Positions 24,206 through 33,701 are shown, counted from the first letter of the stretch. The stretch: DNA of 64,000 nucleotides from Isoptericola jiangsuensis (GCF_002563715.1 NZ_PDJJ01000001.1:806001-870000); one strand, 5' to 3'. The notes: a model not told the origin generated them from the letters alone. Numbers and translations: made by a program.

Positions 24206-25216
24206 TCAGTAGGCGTACGGGAACTGCGACCAGTCCGGGTCGCGCTTCTGGAGGAAGGCGTCGCGGCCCTCGACGGCCTCGTCGGTCAGGTAGGCCAGGC
24301 GCGTCGCCTCGCCCGCGAACACCTGCTGGCCCATGAGACCGTCGTCGGCCAGGTTGAAGGCGAACTTCAGCATCCGCACGGCCTGCGGGGACTTCCCGGC
24401 GATCGTCAGCGCGTACTCCAGGCCGAGATCCTCCAGGTCGTCGTGCTCGGCGACCTCGTTCACCCCGCCCCAGCGCTCGGCGTCGTCCGCGGAGTACTCG
24501 CGCGCGAGGAAGAAGATCTCCCGGGCCCGCTTCTGCCCGACCTGGCGGGCCAGGTAGGCCGAGCCGTAGCCGCCGTCGAACGAGCCGACGTCGGCGTCCG
24601 TCTGCTTGAACCGGCCGTGCTGGCGGCACGCGATCGACAGGTCCGCCACGACGTGCAGGGAGTGCCCGCCACCGGCCGCCCACCCGTCGACGACGGCGAT
24701 CACCACCTTCGGCATGGTGCGGATGAGCCGCTGCACCTCGAGGATGTGCAGGCGGCCCGCACGGGCCGGGTCGACGGCGTCCGCGGTGTGCACGTCGCCG
24801 CCGCCGTCGGGCGCGGACGTGTACTGGTAGCCGGACCGTCCGCGGATGCGCTGGTCGCCGCCGGAGCAGAACGCCCACCCGCCGTCCTTCGGCGACGGCC
24901 CGTTGCCCGTGAGCAGCACGGTGCCGACGTCGGACGTCATGCGGGCGTGGTCCAGCACGCGGTAGAGCTCGTCCACCGTGTGGGGGCGGAACGCGTTGCG
25001 CACCTCGGGACGGTCGAACGCGACGCGCACCACCGGCAGGTCGCGCACCTGCTCGGTCCCGTCGGCGCCGACGGACCGTTCCACGCCCCGGTGGTAGGTG
25101 AGGTCCGTGAGGTCGTCGAACCCGGTCACGGTGCGCCACCGGGTCGGGTCGAACGTGCGGGACACCTGGCGGGGCAGGGCGGTGGGGATCGCTGCGTCGG
25201 TCGCGTCGTCGGTCAC
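24206..25216 (-). CDS. menB: 1,4-dihydroxy-2-naphthoyl-CoA synthase
   Basis: MenB closes the second ring, converting o-succinylbenzoyl-CoA to 1,4-dihydroxy-2-naphthoyl-CoA. The 336-residue crotonase-fold protein has the oxyanion-hole region FCSGGDQRIRG, VVDGWAAGGGHSLHVVADLSIA, and the SFDGGYGSAYLAR segment with the catalytic Asp/Tyr neighbourhood. The C-terminal RDPDWSQFPY is a MenB signature. The N-terminus is about 40 residues longer than E. coli MenB, as in mycobacteria. The GTG at 25216 fits a TAGGCT box that puts the transcript start one base upstream. Confidence 0.95.
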   Translation of the reverse strand: MTDDATDAAIPTALPRQVSRTFDPTRWRTVTGFDDLTDLTYHRGVERSVGADGTEQVRDLPVVRVAFDRPEVRNAFRPHTVDELYRVLDHARMTSDVGTVLLTGNGPSPKDGGWAFCSGGDQRIRGRSGYQYTSAPDGGGDVHTADAVDPARAGRLHILEVQRLIRTMPKVVIAVVDGWAAGGGHSLHVVADLSIACRQHGRFKQTDADVGSFDGGYGSAYLARQVGQKRAREIFFLAREYSADDAERWGGVNEVAEHDDLEDLGLEYALTIAGKSPQAVRMLKFAFNLADDGLMGQQVFAGEATRLAYLTDEAVEGRDAFLQKRDPDWSQFPYAY

Positions 25217-25301
25217 GCCCGCCAGCCTAGTTCGGGTCCGCACGGACCGGTCACGGCGGCCCTGCGCGTCGCCCCCAGGATCTGCACATCGCGGGAGGAT
25301 C

Positions 25302-25469
25302 ATGGGGGGCATGGACACGACGTTCCCTCCCCGCCCCGAGGTCGCCGACCTGGACGAGGTCGTCGACGAGCTCATCGCCTACGACGCCGCGATCCTGCGC
25401 GAGGCGGCACCGGTGACCACGGTGCACGCCCCGAGCACGCCGGGCATGCCGACGGAGTTCACGGACTGA
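25302..25469 (+). CDS. Small acidic protein of unknown function
   Basis: A possible 55-residue protein (52 residues if the second ATG at 25311 is used). GGGAGG at 25293-25298 suits the later ATG better by spacing. The product is acidic, with a predicted helix (VADLDEVVDELIAYDAAILREAA) and a flexible tail ending MPTEFTD. It lies alone between the divergent menB start and menC. I know no family for it. The good ribosome site and sensible composition favour a real gene, but it could be chance in such GC-rich DNA. Confidence 0.45.
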   Translation: MGGMDTTFPPRPEVADLDEVVDELIAYDAAILREAAPVTTVHAPSTPGMPTEFTD

Positions 25470-25520
25470 GCCGCGCCGTCGGCCCACCCGCCCCGGGACA
25501 CGGCGCGGGGCGCTGCCGCC

Positions 25521-25526
25521 TACGCT
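25521..25526 (+). promoter_or_regulatory. -10 box (TACGCT) for leaderless menC transcript
   Basis: TACGCT ends six bases before the menC GTG at 25533, and would serve the menC-menD pair. Confidence 0.45.
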
Positions 25527-25532
25527 GAGGGC

Positions 25533-26540
25533 GTGGCAGCCACCCTGCAGAGACGACTCGCCTGGTCCACCCCGTTGCGCACCCGCTTCCGCGGGCTGGA
25601 CGTCCGTGACGGCCTGCTCCTGCGGGGCGACGCCGGGTGGGGGGAGCTCAGCCCGTTCGCCGAGTACGACGACGCCGAGTCGCTCGCGTGGCTGCGCGCC
25701 GCGCGCGAGGCCGCGGACACCGGGTTCCCGGAGCCCGTGCGCGACCGCGTGCCCGTCAACGTGACGGTCCCCGCCGTGGGGCCCGAGCAGGCCCGGGCCA
25801 TCGTGCTGGCGTCCGGCGGCTGCCGCACCGCCAAGGTGAAGGTCGCCCAGCGGCTCGCCGACGGCACCCTCGAACCCCTGCACGTCGAGGTCGAGCGCCT
25901 CGAGGCGGTGCGTGCCGCGTTCGTCGAGGCCGGGGTGCCCGACGCCGCCGTCCGCGTCGACGCCAACGGCGCGTGGGACGTCGACGACGCCGTCCGCCGC
26001 ATCGGGCGCCTCGACGCCGCGGCGGGCGGCCTGGAGTACGTGGAGCAGCCGTGCGCGGACGTCGCCGGGCTCGCCGCCGTGCGACGCCGCGTCGACGTGC
26101 CGGTCGCCGCCGACGAGTCGATCCGGCGTGCCGCCGACCCCCTGCGGGTCGTGCGGGAGGACGCGGCCGACGTGGTCGTGCTCAAGGTCCAGCCCCTCGG
26201 CGGCGTGCGCGCCTGCCTGGACCTCGCCGAGCAGGTCGGCCTGCCCGTGGTGGTGTCGTCCGCCCTGGAGTCCTCCGTGGGGCTGGCCGCCGGGGTGGCG
26301 CTCGCGGCCGCGCTGCCGGACCTGCCGTTCGCGTGCGGGCTGGCCACGTCCCAGCTGCTCGTCCACGACGTCACCGGTGACCCGCTGCTCCCGGTGGACG
26401 GTGCGCTGCCCGTGCGCCGCGTGGCCCCCGACGCCGCCGCGCTGGCCGCCGCCGCGGCCCCGCCCGACGTCGAGGCGTCCTGGCTGGCCCGCCACGACCG
26501 GCTCGAGGCGCTGCTCGACGACGCGGGCCGGGCCGCATGA
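25533..26540 (+). CDS. menC: o-Succinylbenzoate synthase
   Basis: MenC dehydrates SHCHC to o-succinylbenzoate. The 335-residue enolase-superfamily enzyme has the catalytic Lys pair K101/K103 (AKVKVAQR), metal ligands Asp143 (VDANGAWD), Glu171 (YVEQPCAD) and Asp194 (AADES), and the second-barrel Lys218 (LKVQPLGG). All catalytic positions are intact. The GTG at 25533 is supported by the TACGCT box. Its stop overlaps the menD start (ATGA), so the two are co-translated. Confidence 0.95.
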   Translation: MAATLQRRLAWSTPLRTRFRGLDVRDGLLLRGDAGWGELSPFAEYDDAESLAWLRAAREAADTGFPEPVRDRVPVNVTVPAVGPEQARAIVLASGGCRTAKVKVAQRLADGTLEPLHVEVERLEAVRAAFVEAGVPDAAVRVDANGAWDVDDAVRRIGRLDAAAGGLEYVEQPCADVAGLAAVRRRVDVPVAADESIRRAADPLRVVREDAADVVVLKVQPLGGVRACLDLAEQVGLPVVVSSALESSVGLAAGVALAAALPDLPFACGLATSQLLVHDVTGDPLLPVDGALPVRRVAPDAAALAAAAAPPDVEASWLARHDRLEALLDDAGRAA

Positions 26541-28360
26541 GCGCCACGACGCCCGACCGCGCCCACGCTCCCGCCGTCCCGCCCGCCGTCGGGAGCGCGC
26601 AGGCGCTCGTCGCCGACCTCGTCGCGCACGGGATGCGGGACGTCGTGCTCGCTCCCGGGTCGCGGTCCGCGCCGCTCGCGTACGCGCTGGCCGCTGCGGC
26701 CGACGCCGGGGCGCTGCGCCTGCACGTGCGGGTCGACGAGCGCGCCGCTGGGTTCCTCGCCCTCGGGCTGGCCCGCGGCGCCGCGCCGACCGACGGCGCA
26801 CCCACCCCCGTCGCGGTGGTCACGACGTCCGGCACCGCCGTCGCGAACCTCCACCCGGCCGTGCTGGAGGCCCACCACACGGGCGTACCGCTGGTGGTGC
26901 TCACCGCCGACCGGCCCCACGAGCTGCGCGGCACCGGCGCGTCCCAGACCACCGACCAGGTCGGGATCTTCGGCACGGCCGTCCGCGCGAGCGTCGACGT
27001 GCCCGCCCCGGACGGCCGCGACGGCGAGGTGCGGGACCTCCTCGCCACCGTCCGCCGGGCGCTGGCCGCGGCGTGCGGGCTCCGCGACCGCCACCCCGGC
27101 CCCGTGCACGTCGACCTCGCCTACCGCGACCCGCTCCAGCCCGCCGAGCCGCTGCGCTGGGAGCCGGCGACCCTGCCGCACGCCGCCGAGGTCGTCCCGC
27201 CCGTGCCTGGCCCGGGCGCCGACCCGCTGCTGCCCGGCGACCCCGCCCGCACCCTCGTCGTGGCGGGCGACGGCGCCGGCCCGGCCGCGCGGCGCCTCGC
27301 CGAGGCCCGCGGCTGGCCCCTGCTCGCCGAACCGTCCTCCGGGGCGTGCGGGGGCCCGCACGCCGTGCCGGGGTACCGGCTGCTGCTCGCCCTGCCCGAG
27401 CTCACCGACGACGTCGAGCACGTCGTCGTCCTCGGCCACCCCACCCTGTCGCGGCCGGTCCAGCGGCTCCTCGCAGGGCCCGACGTCACCGTGACCGTCG
27501 TCGCGCCCGGCGGCGGCCCCTGGCCCGACGCCGCCCGCAACGCCGCCCGTGTCGTCGACGCCCTCGCCGACCGCTGGTTCGCCCCGGCCACGACCGGGCA
27601 CGGTGCCGGGACGCCGGACGCACCGTCCGCCCGCACCCCGTTCCTGCGCCGGTGGCAGACCGCCGGCGCCGCGGCGGCCGCCGCGCTGCGCGCCACCACC
27701 GACGCCGTCGACGGCTCCCTCGACGCCGCCCGGTACGCGGCGCTCGCCGTCGCCCGCACGGTGCTCGCCGCGACGGGCCCCGACGACGTGCTCGTGGTCG
27801 GGGCGTCCAACCCCGTCCGCGACGTCGAGCTCGCCCTCGGCCTCGACGACGACCCCGGCACGGTGCTCGCCAACCGCGGCCTCGCCGGCATCGACGGCAC
27901 GCTGTCCACTGCGACCGGCGTCGCGCTCGCCACCGGTCGCCGCACCCGCGTCCTGGTCGGCGACCTCACGTTCCTCCACGACGTCGGGGGCCTCCTGCGC
28001 GGTCCCGCGGAACCTGCCGCGCCGCTCGACGTCGTGGTCGTCAACGACGACGGCGGGTCGATCTTCGCGACCCTGGAGCACGGCGCGCTCGCCGCGACGG
28101 GACCGGGCGCGTCCGCGACGTTCGAGCGGGTGTTCGGCACCCCGCACGGCGCCGACCTAGCCGCCCTGTGCGCGGGGTACGGGGTCCGGCACCGGCTCGT
28201 GCCCGACGTCGCCGCGCTGCGCGACGCGCTCGCGACGTCGCCGGGAGGTGTGCGGGTCCTGGAGGTCCGCGTGCCGCGGGCCGACCGGCTCGCCGAGTCC
28301 CGGGACCTCGCGGCCCGCGTCGCGGACGCCGCCCGCGACGGGCTGCGCACGGCCGGCTGA
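26537..28360 (+). CDS. menD: SEPHCHC synthase (2-succinyl-5-enolpyruvyl-6-hydroxy-3-cyclohexene-1-carboxylate synthase)
   Basis: MenD, a thiamine-diphosphate enzyme, adds a succinyl-semialdehyde unit from 2-oxoglutarate to isochorismate. The 607-residue protein has the N-terminal PP domain with PGSRSAPLAYAL and the thiamine-activating Glu68 (VRVDERAAGF). The C-terminal ThDP domain has the magnesium-binding run VVNDDGGSIFATLEHG. It is coupled to menC by ATGA overlap. One CTA leucine codon at about 28158 is unusual for this genome. A hairpin follows the stop. Confidence 0.95.
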   Translation: MSATTPDRAHAPAVPPAVGSAQALVADLVAHGMRDVVLAPGSRSAPLAYALAAAADAGALRLHVRVDERAAGFLALGLARGAAPTDGAPTPVAVVTTSGTAVANLHPAVLEAHHTGVPLVVLTADRPHELRGTGASQTTDQVGIFGTAVRASVDVPAPDGRDGEVRDLLATVRRALAAACGLRDRHPGPVHVDLAYRDPLQPAEPLRWEPATLPHAAEVVPPVPGPGADPLLPGDPARTLVVAGDGAGPAARRLAEARGWPLLAEPSSGACGGPHAVPGYRLLLALPELTDDVEHVVVLGHPTLSRPVQRLLAGPDVTVTVVAPGGGPWPDAARNAARVVDALADRWFAPATTGHGAGTPDAPSARTPFLRRWQTAGAAAAAALRATTDAVDGSLDAARYAALAVARTVLAATGPDDVLVVGASNPVRDVELALGLDDDPGTVLANRGLAGIDGTLSTATGVALATGRRTRVLVGDLTFLHDVGGLLRGPAEPAAPLDVVVVNDDGGSIFATLEHGALAATGPGASATFERVFGTPHGADLAALCAGYGVRHRLVPDVAALRDALATSPGGVRVLEVRVPRADRLAESRDLAARVADAARDGLRTAG

Positions 28361-28375
28361 GCGCGCGCCACCCCT

Positions 28376-28416
28376 GCCGCCCGGCCCGGGGGTGCCGGAG
28401 CGGCCGGCCGGGCGGC
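28376..28416 (+). terminator. Hairpin downstream of menD
   Basis: An 11-bp stem (GCCGCCCGGCC paired with GGCCGGGCGGC) with a loop of about 19 bases lies 15 bp after the menD stop. No T-run follows. The next gene, at 28468, has its own TACGGT box at 28437-28442. Confidence 0.6.
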
Positions 28417-28467
28417 GGACGCGCACCCGAGGCGGCTACGGTGGACGGAGCCGACCCCGGGAGAGCG

Positions 28468-29601
28468 ATGACCAGGCACGTCGTGACCGTCCCCGCCGCC
28501 GCGCTCGTCGCCGCGCTGCTGGCCGCCTGCACGCCCGGTGCGCCGGACGCCGCGTCGCCCGCCGCGTCGTCGGCGGACGCCTCCACCCCGGCGGGCACCG
28601 CCACCGACCCGGAGGACACGGGCACGGCGGGCGCTGCGCTCGCCGGGGAGCCGGAGGCGTTCGCCTCCGACCTGGAGGCGCCGTGGTCCCTGGTGTTCCG
28701 CGACGGCGTGCCGCTGGTCAGCGAGCGGGACAGCGCGCGGATCCTCGAGCTCGCCGACGACGGCACGGCCCGGGAGGTGGGCGTCGTCGCCGGGGTGACC
28801 CCGACCGGTGAGGCGGGCCTCCTCGGCCTGGCGGTGGACGACGACGGCCGGCTCTACGTGAGCTCCACGGCGGCCGAGGGCAACCGTGTCCAGCGCTACG
28901 ACGTCACCGGGGAGCCCGGGGCGCTCGCGCTCGGCGACCCGGTGACCCTGCTCGACGGCCTGCCCGCCGCGGCGAACCACGACGGCGGCCGGCTCGCGGT
29001 CGGGCCCGACGGCATGCTGTACGTGACGCTCGGCGACGCCGGGAACCCCGCGGACGCGCAGGACCCGGAGGTGCTCGCGGGCAAGATCCTGCGCCTCACG
29101 CTCGACGGGGAGGTCCCCGACGACAACCCGTTCCCCGGCTCGCCGGTGTACAGCCTCGGGCACCGCAACCCGCAGGGCATCGCGTGGGCGGACGACGGCA
29201 CGATGTTCGCCACCGAGTTCGGGCAGAACACGTGGGACGAGCTCAACGTGATCGAGGCGGGCGCCAACTACGGCTGGCCCGAGGTCGAGGGCGCCGCCGG
29301 GCGGGACGGGTTCACCGACCCGGTGCAGCAGTGGGCGCCGTCCGAGGCGAGCCCCAGCGGGATGGCGCAGGCCGGCGGCACCCTGTTCGTCGCGAACCTG
29401 CGCGGCGAGGTGCTGCGCACCGTGCCGGTCGCCGACCCGTCGACGTCGCAGGAGCACTGGGCGGGCGAGCACGGCCGTCTGCGGGACGCCGTCGTCGGCC
29501 CCGACGGCCGCCTGTGGGTGCTCACCAACGAGACGGACGGCCGCGGATCGCCCGCCCCGGGCGACGACCACGCCCTCGTGGTGGATCTCACGACGCCCTG
29601 A
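28468..29601 (+). CDS. PQQ-dependent sugar dehydrogenase-like lipoprotein
   Basis: A 377-residue exported lipoprotein (lipobox LLAAC) with a six-bladed propeller of the soluble glucose/sorbosone dehydrogenase family. The active-site and blade landmarks include NHDGGRLAVGPDGMLYVTLGDAG, LAGKILRLTLDG, SLGHRNPQGIAW and WDELNVIEAGANYGWPE. Members oxidise sugars at the cell surface with PQQ and pass electrons to the respiratory chain. No PQQ synthesis genes are seen here, so the cofactor source and substrate are unknown. The ATG follows GGGAGAG and a TACGGT box. Confidence 0.85.
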   Translation: MTRHVVTVPAAALVAALLAACTPGAPDAASPAASSADASTPAGTATDPEDTGTAGAALAGEPEAFASDLEAPWSLVFRDGVPLVSERDSARILELADDGTAREVGVVAGVTPTGEAGLLGLAVDDDGRLYVSSTAAEGNRVQRYDVTGEPGALALGDPVTLLDGLPAAANHDGGRLAVGPDGMLYVTLGDAGNPADAQDPEVLAGKILRLTLDGEVPDDNPFPGSPVYSLGHRNPQGIAWADDGTMFATEFGQNTWDELNVIEAGANYGWPEVEGAAGRDGFTDPVQQWAPSEASPSGMAQAGGTLFVANLRGEVLRTVPVADPSTSQEHWAGEHGRLRDAVVGPDGRLWVLTNETDGRGSPAPGDDHALVVDLTTP

Positions 29602-29639
29602 CCAGCAGCGACGCGGATTGACAGGGAACTCTCAGGTTC

Positions 29640-29658
29640 ACCCAAGGGGTACCCAAGG
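29640..29658 (+). promoter_or_regulatory. Direct repeat ACCCAAGG upstream of the htrA-like gene
   Basis: ACCCAAGG occurs at 29640-29647 and again at 29651-29658, an 11-bp period that puts both copies on one face of the helix. They lie just downstream of a TTGACA at 29618-29623 and 46 bp before the ATG at 29704. A response-regulator site controlling the stress protease is plausible but unproven. Confidence 0.4.
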
Positions 29659-29703
29659 ATCGGGGGGTCCACTGGGGTCAGAACTTCGAGGAGAGGGCAT
29701 CCC

Positions 29704-31383
29704 ATGAGCACCGACAACACCCCCGCGTCGCAGCCGTCGCAGCAGCCGCAGTCGGGCCCGGAGCAGCACCCCACCGAGCAGCACACCCAGCCGCTGCCCG
29801 TCGAGCGTCCGGCACAGCCCGCGGCACAGCAGCCGCAGCACGCCCCGCGCCAGGAGAACCCCGTCCCGCAGCCGCCCCAGCAGCGCGAGGCCCAGTTCGC
29901 CCACCCCGTCGCCGCGCAGCAGCACGGCGCCCACCCCGCCCCGCAGCAGGCCGCCCGCACCGCCCCCCACGGCGGCTCCCGGCCCCAGGCGTACACGCCG
30001 TTCGGCGTGCCCGCCGGTGCGCCGCAGGGCTACGGCTACCCGAACCAGCAGACGCACCCCGCGCCCGCCCAGCAGGCGCCCGCCACCAAGCAGCGGTCGC
30101 GCTGGGTGCCGGTCGTCGTCGCCGCGGGCGCCGCCGCCGTGCTCGCCAGCGGCGCCACCGTCGCGCTGACGTCCGTCCTCGACGACGGGACCACCGCCTC
30201 GTCCCTCGCCGACGTCGGCGCGTCCGAGCAGACCGCCGCCGCGCCCGTCGCGAGCTCCACCGACCAGAACCCCGACTGGCAGGCCGTCACCGCCGCCGTC
30301 GCGCCGTCCGTCGTCGCGATCCAGGTGACCAGCCAGTCCGGCGGCGCCGAGGGCTCCGGCGTCGTCATCGACGACGCCGGCCACATCCTCACCAACAACC
30401 ACGTCGTCTCCGGCGCGTCCGACGACAAGGTCCAGGTCACCCTCAGCGACGGCCGCCTGTTCGAGGCCACCATCGTCGGCACCGACCCGACGACCGACCT
30501 CGCCGTCGTCCAGATCGTCGACGCCCCCGACGACCTCCAGCCCGCCACCCTCGGCGACTCCGACGCCGTCCAGGTCGGCGACTCCGTCCTGGCCGTCGGC
30601 AACCCGCTGGGCCTGGCCAACACCGCCACCACCGGCATCGTCTCCGCCCTCGACCGGCCCGTGGCCGCGTCCGGCGAGGACGCCTCGGACGTCGTGGTGA
30701 CCAACGCCATCCAGATCGACGCCGCGGTGAACCCCGGCAACTCCGGCGGGCCGCTGTTCGACGCCCAGGGCCGCGTCATCGGCATCACGTCGTCCATCGC
30801 GACGATGTCGGACGGGTCGAGCCAGTCCGGGTCGATCGGTCTCGGGTTCGCGATCCCCGTGAACCTCGCGACCAACGTGTCCCAGCAGCTCATCGAGACC
30901 GGCACCGCGGAGCACGCGTTCCTCGGCGTCACCCTCGGCGACGCCACCGCCACGGCGGACGGCGTGACCCGCCGCGGCGCGGAGATCGGCGACGTCACCG
31001 CCGGTTCGCCCGCGGCCGACGCCGGGCTGCAGTCGGGCGACGTCATCGTCGCCATCGACTCCGACCCGGTCAACGGCGCCGAGGCGCTCACCGCGTACGT
31101 CCGGGAGCGCACCGCCGGCGAGCAGTCGACCATCACGTACGTCCGTGACGGTCAGACCCGGAGCGTCGACGTCACCTTCGCGGTGCGTGACGAGTCGGCG
31201 ACGGCCGGCCAGGGCTCGTCGGGCACCGACGGGTCGCAGGACGGCTCGCCGGACGGGTCGCAGGGCCAGGACGGCTCCGGCACCCAGCAGCGGCCCGGCC
31301 AGGGCCAGGGCCAGGACGGCTCGTCCGACCCCACGCAGCCGGACAACATCCCCGGCTGGCTCCAGGACCTGTTCGGCAACTGA
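29704..31383 (+). CDS. HtrA/DegP-type membrane-anchored serine protease with PDZ domain
   Basis: A 559-residue envelope stress protease. Residues 1-130 are a Gln/Pro/His-rich cytoplasmic tail, and one membrane helix spans about 134-157. The trypsin-like domain has catalytic His233 (TNNHVVSG), Asp265 (TDLAVVQI) and Ser347 (NPGNSGGPLF). One PDZ domain follows at about 405-500. The last 60 residues are a Gly/Ser/Asp/Gln-rich linker ending IPGWLQDLFGN. The long Gln-rich tail may interact with cytoplasmic partners (inference). No two-component system is adjacent. A terminator hairpin follows. Confidence 0.92.
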   Translation: MSTDNTPASQPSQQPQSGPEQHPTEQHTQPLPVERPAQPAAQQPQHAPRQENPVPQPPQQREAQFAHPVAAQQHGAHPAPQQAARTAPHGGSRPQAYTPFGVPAGAPQGYGYPNQQTHPAPAQQAPATKQRSRWVPVVVAAGAAAVLASGATVALTSVLDDGTTASSLADVGASEQTAAAPVASSTDQNPDWQAVTAAVAPSVVAIQVTSQSGGAEGSGVVIDDAGHILTNNHVVSGASDDKVQVTLSDGRLFEATIVGTDPTTDLAVVQIVDAPDDLQPATLGDSDAVQVGDSVLAVGNPLGLANTATTGIVSALDRPVAASGEDASDVVVTNAIQIDAAVNPGNSGGPLFDAQGRVIGITSSIATMSDGSSQSGSIGLGFAIPVNLATNVSQQLIETGTAEHAFLGVTLGDATATADGVTRRGAEIGDVTAGSPAADAGLQSGDVIVAIDSDPVNGAEALTAYVRERTAGEQSTITYVRDGQTRSVDVTFAVRDESATAGQGSSGTDGSQDGSPDGSQGQDGSGTQQRPGQGQGQDGSSDPTQPDNIPGWLQDLFGN

Positions 31384-31455
31384 GCTCCGTGACGGCGGGA
31401 CCCCTCCCCCCTCCGTCCCCGTCGTCGCGGCCCGCACCGGCCCGTCCGGTGCCCC

Positions 31456-31492
31456 GACCGGCCCGGCACGCCTCGCGCGTGCCGGGCCGGTC
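31456..31492. terminator. Terminator between htrA-like gene and TetR gene
   Basis: A perfect 16-bp stem (GACCGGCCCGGCACGC and its complement) with a 5-base loop between two convergent genes; likely bidirectional. Confidence 0.8.
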
Positions 31493-31551
31493 GTCCGTGC
31501 AGGGCGGGGGAGCGGCACGGCCGGGCGCGCCCCGGGGCGCCGGGACCGCGC

Positions 31552-32160
31552 TCAGCCGGTCGGGCCGGGAGCCGCCTCCAGCGCCGCCGCGACGCCCAGC
31601 GCGCTGCGCTCCAGGAAGGCCGCCAGGTCGTCGGGCGGGACGTCGGGGTCCGTCGCGGCCTCGATGAGCGCCTGCTCGGCGAACGAGATCCACGAGTGCA
31701 CCGCGACGTCGAGCAGCGGTCCGGGCGGAGTGCCCAGCCCCGCCAGGACGTCCTGCAGGTGCCCCGCCAGGACGTCGCGGGCGTGCTGGATCGTGGTGCG
31801 GACGTTCTCGTCGCCGCTCGCCGCACCCCGCACCAGCGAGTAGAAGGTCGCGTGGTGGTCGCGCACGAACACCACGAACCGGTCCAGGGTGTCGCGCAGC
31901 CGCGCCTGCGGCGGCAGGTCCGCGCGCGGCTCGGTCGCGTGGAGCATCGCGTCGCGGGCCGTGCGCACGATGGCGGAGTGCAGGCCCTGCCGGTTCTGGA
32001 AGTAGTAGTGCACCAGGGCGGGGGACACCCCCGCCTGCGCGGCGAGCTCCTCCACCGTGACCGCCTCGAGCGGGCGGTCGGCCAGCGCCGCGACCCCCAG
32101 GGCCAGGAGCTGCTGGCGGCGCTCGTCGGGACTCATCCGGGTGCGTCGAGCCGAGGCCAT
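31552..32160 (-). CDS. TetR-family transcriptional regulator
   Basis: A 202-residue repressor-type protein with the N-terminal TetR helix-turn-helix (VTVEELAAQAGVSPALVHYYF) and an all-helical ligand-binding C-terminal domain (TetR_C_6-like, with HSWISFAEQALIEA). The ligand and targets are unknown. It lies between the protease and menF, both on their own transcripts. The ATG at 32160 is exactly six bases after a TATGCT box. The protein may repress its own promoter. Confidence 0.88.
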   Translation of the reverse strand: MASARRTRMSPDERRQQLLALGVAALADRPLEAVTVEELAAQAGVSPALVHYYFQNRQGLHSAIVRTARDAMLHATEPRADLPPQARLRDTLDRFVVFVRDHHATFYSLVRGAASGDENVRTTIQHARDVLAGHLQDVLAGLGTPPGPLLDVAVHSWISFAEQALIEAATDPDVPPDDLAAFLERSALGVAAALEAAPGPTG

Positions 32161-32166
32161 GGCCCG

Positions 32167-32172
32167 AGCATA
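32167..32172 (-). promoter_or_regulatory. -10 box (TATGCT) for the leaderless TetR gene
   Basis: Minus-strand TATGCT ends six bases before the ATG at 32160. Confidence 0.45.
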
Positions 32173-32247
32173 GGACGCCCCGGCGGGCCGTCCGGACGGC
32201 GCCCTCGGCGCCGGCACCACCGAGGCGGCCTCAGCAGACGTGGTCGG

Positions 32248-33621
32248 TCAGCCGGCGCCCAGCGCCCAGCGCATCGGCACCAGCTTCGCCTCGGACTCCG
32301 CCAGCTCCGCCGCCGGGTCGGAGGCCGCCACGATCCCGCAGCCCGCGAACAGCCGCAGGTGGTGCGGGTCCGCGCCCAGCTCCGCCGACCGCAGCGCGAT
32401 ACCCCACTCGCCGTCGCCGTCCGCGCCCACCCAGCCCACCGGCCCGGCGTACCGCGCCCGGTCCATGCCCTCGATCTCCCGGATCAGGTCCCGCGCCGCC
32501 ACCGTCGGCGTGCCGCACACCGCCGCCGACGGGTGCAGCGCCGCCGCCAGCGTGAGCGAACCCGCCCGCGCCGACCGGTCCAGCACCCCCGTCACGTCCG
32601 AGGCCAGGTGCATGACGTTCGGCAGGTGCAGCACGAACGGCGCGTCCGGCACGTTCATCGACGAGCAGAACGGCTCCAGCGCGTCCGCCACCGACCGCAC
32701 CGCGAACTCGTGCTCCTCCAGGTCCTTCGACGACCGGGCGAGCTGCGCCGCGTGCAGCAGCGCGTCGTCGTCGCTCATCCCCGCCTCCCGGCGGATCGTG
32801 CCCGCCAGGACCCGCGACGTCACCAGGCCCTTCTCGCTGCGCACCAACAGCTCCGGCGTGGCACCCACCATCCCCGCCACCGAGAACGTCCAGCACGTCG
32901 GATAGCCGTCGGCCAGCCGGGCCAGCAGGAACCGCGGGTCCACCGGCCGCTCCGTCGTCGCCACGACGTCCCGCGCCAGCACCACCTTGTCCAGCGCGCC
33001 CGACCGGATCCGCTCCACGGCCTCCGCGACCACGCCCGGCCAGTCCACCGGCCCGACCGCGCCGTCCGCGAGCACCACCCGGCCCGGGTCCGTCACCGGA
33101 GCCCGCCGCACCGCGGCCAGCGCCGCGTCACCCGGGGCGTCCAGCGTCGGACCCACGCTCGTCGTCGTCATCCACGTCACGTCGCCACGACGCCCCACCA
33201 CCACGCGCGGCACCACCAGGGTGCCCTGCGGGCGCTCGTCGTCGAACGAGTCCCCGGCCGGGCCGTCGTCGAACGCGAACGTGCCGAACGCGACCGGACC
33301 CGTGCCCGGCAGCCCCACCTCGTCACGCACCACCGCACGCGCCAGCAGGGCGCGCCACGCGGCGTCCGCGTCCGCGAACCGACCCGGGCCGAACGTGTCC
33401 AGCCGCAACGCCTCGCCCCAGCCGACGATGCCGTCGCCACGACGCACCCACGTCGAGGGGCGCGTGTCGGGCAGGAGGTCGACGAGAGCCGTCGGACCGC
33501 CCGGCAGCGCATCGATCCGGACGGTGCGCACCACGAGGTGCTGGGCCTCGGGGGCCGGGGGCGGCGTGCCGGCGGACGCGCCCGACGGCGGGACCGGCGC
33601 CGGGTGGGGCGTGGCAGACAT
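32248..33621 (-). CDS. menF: Isochorismate synthase (MenF type)
   Basis: MenF converts chorismate to isochorismate, the first committed step of menaquinone synthesis. The 457-residue chorismate-binding enzyme has [17 protein letters not shown] (catalytic Lys region), [38 protein letters not shown], the HLASDVTG segment and [12 protein letters not shown]. The C-terminal [20 protein letters not shown] holds the magnesium-binding Glu. An ATG 12 bases further upstream is possible. The one at 33621 is preferred because a minus-strand TATGGT box (33629-33634) places the transcript start one base before it. An entC-like siderophore role is unlikely given the men context. Confidence 0.92.
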   Translation of the reverse strand: MSATPHPAPVPPSGASAGTPPPAPEAQHLVVRTVRIDALPGGPTALVDLLPDTRPSTWVRRGDGIVGWGEALRLDTFGPGRFADADAAWRALLARAVVRDEVGLPGTGPVAFGTFAFDDGPAGDSFDDERPQGTLVVPRVVVGRRGDVTWMTTTSVGPTLDAPGDAALAAVRRAPVTDPGRVVLADGAVGPVDWPGVVAEAVERIRSGALDKVVLARDVVATTERPVDPRFLLARLADGYPTCWTFSVAGMVGATPELLVRSEKGLVTSRVLAGTIRREAGMSDDDALLHAAQLARSSKDLEEHEFAVRSVADALEPFCSSMNVPDAPFVLHLPNVMHLASDVTGVLDRSARAGSLTLAAALHPSAAVCGTPTVAARDLIREIEGMDRARYAGPVGWVGADGDGEWGIALRSAELGADPHHLRLFAGCGIVAASDPAAELAESEAKLVPMRWALGAG

Positions 33622-33701
33622 CGCCCCCACCATACGCCGCGCGACCCCACGCCTCGCGCCCACCTGCCCCCGCCCGCGGACCGGCGTGGGACGATGACGC
33701 C

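Noticed and set aside
29618-29623. TTGACA as a complete sigma-70 promoter for the htrA-like gene
   Set aside because: No acceptable -10 lies 16-18 bp downstream. It is kept only as a landmark.
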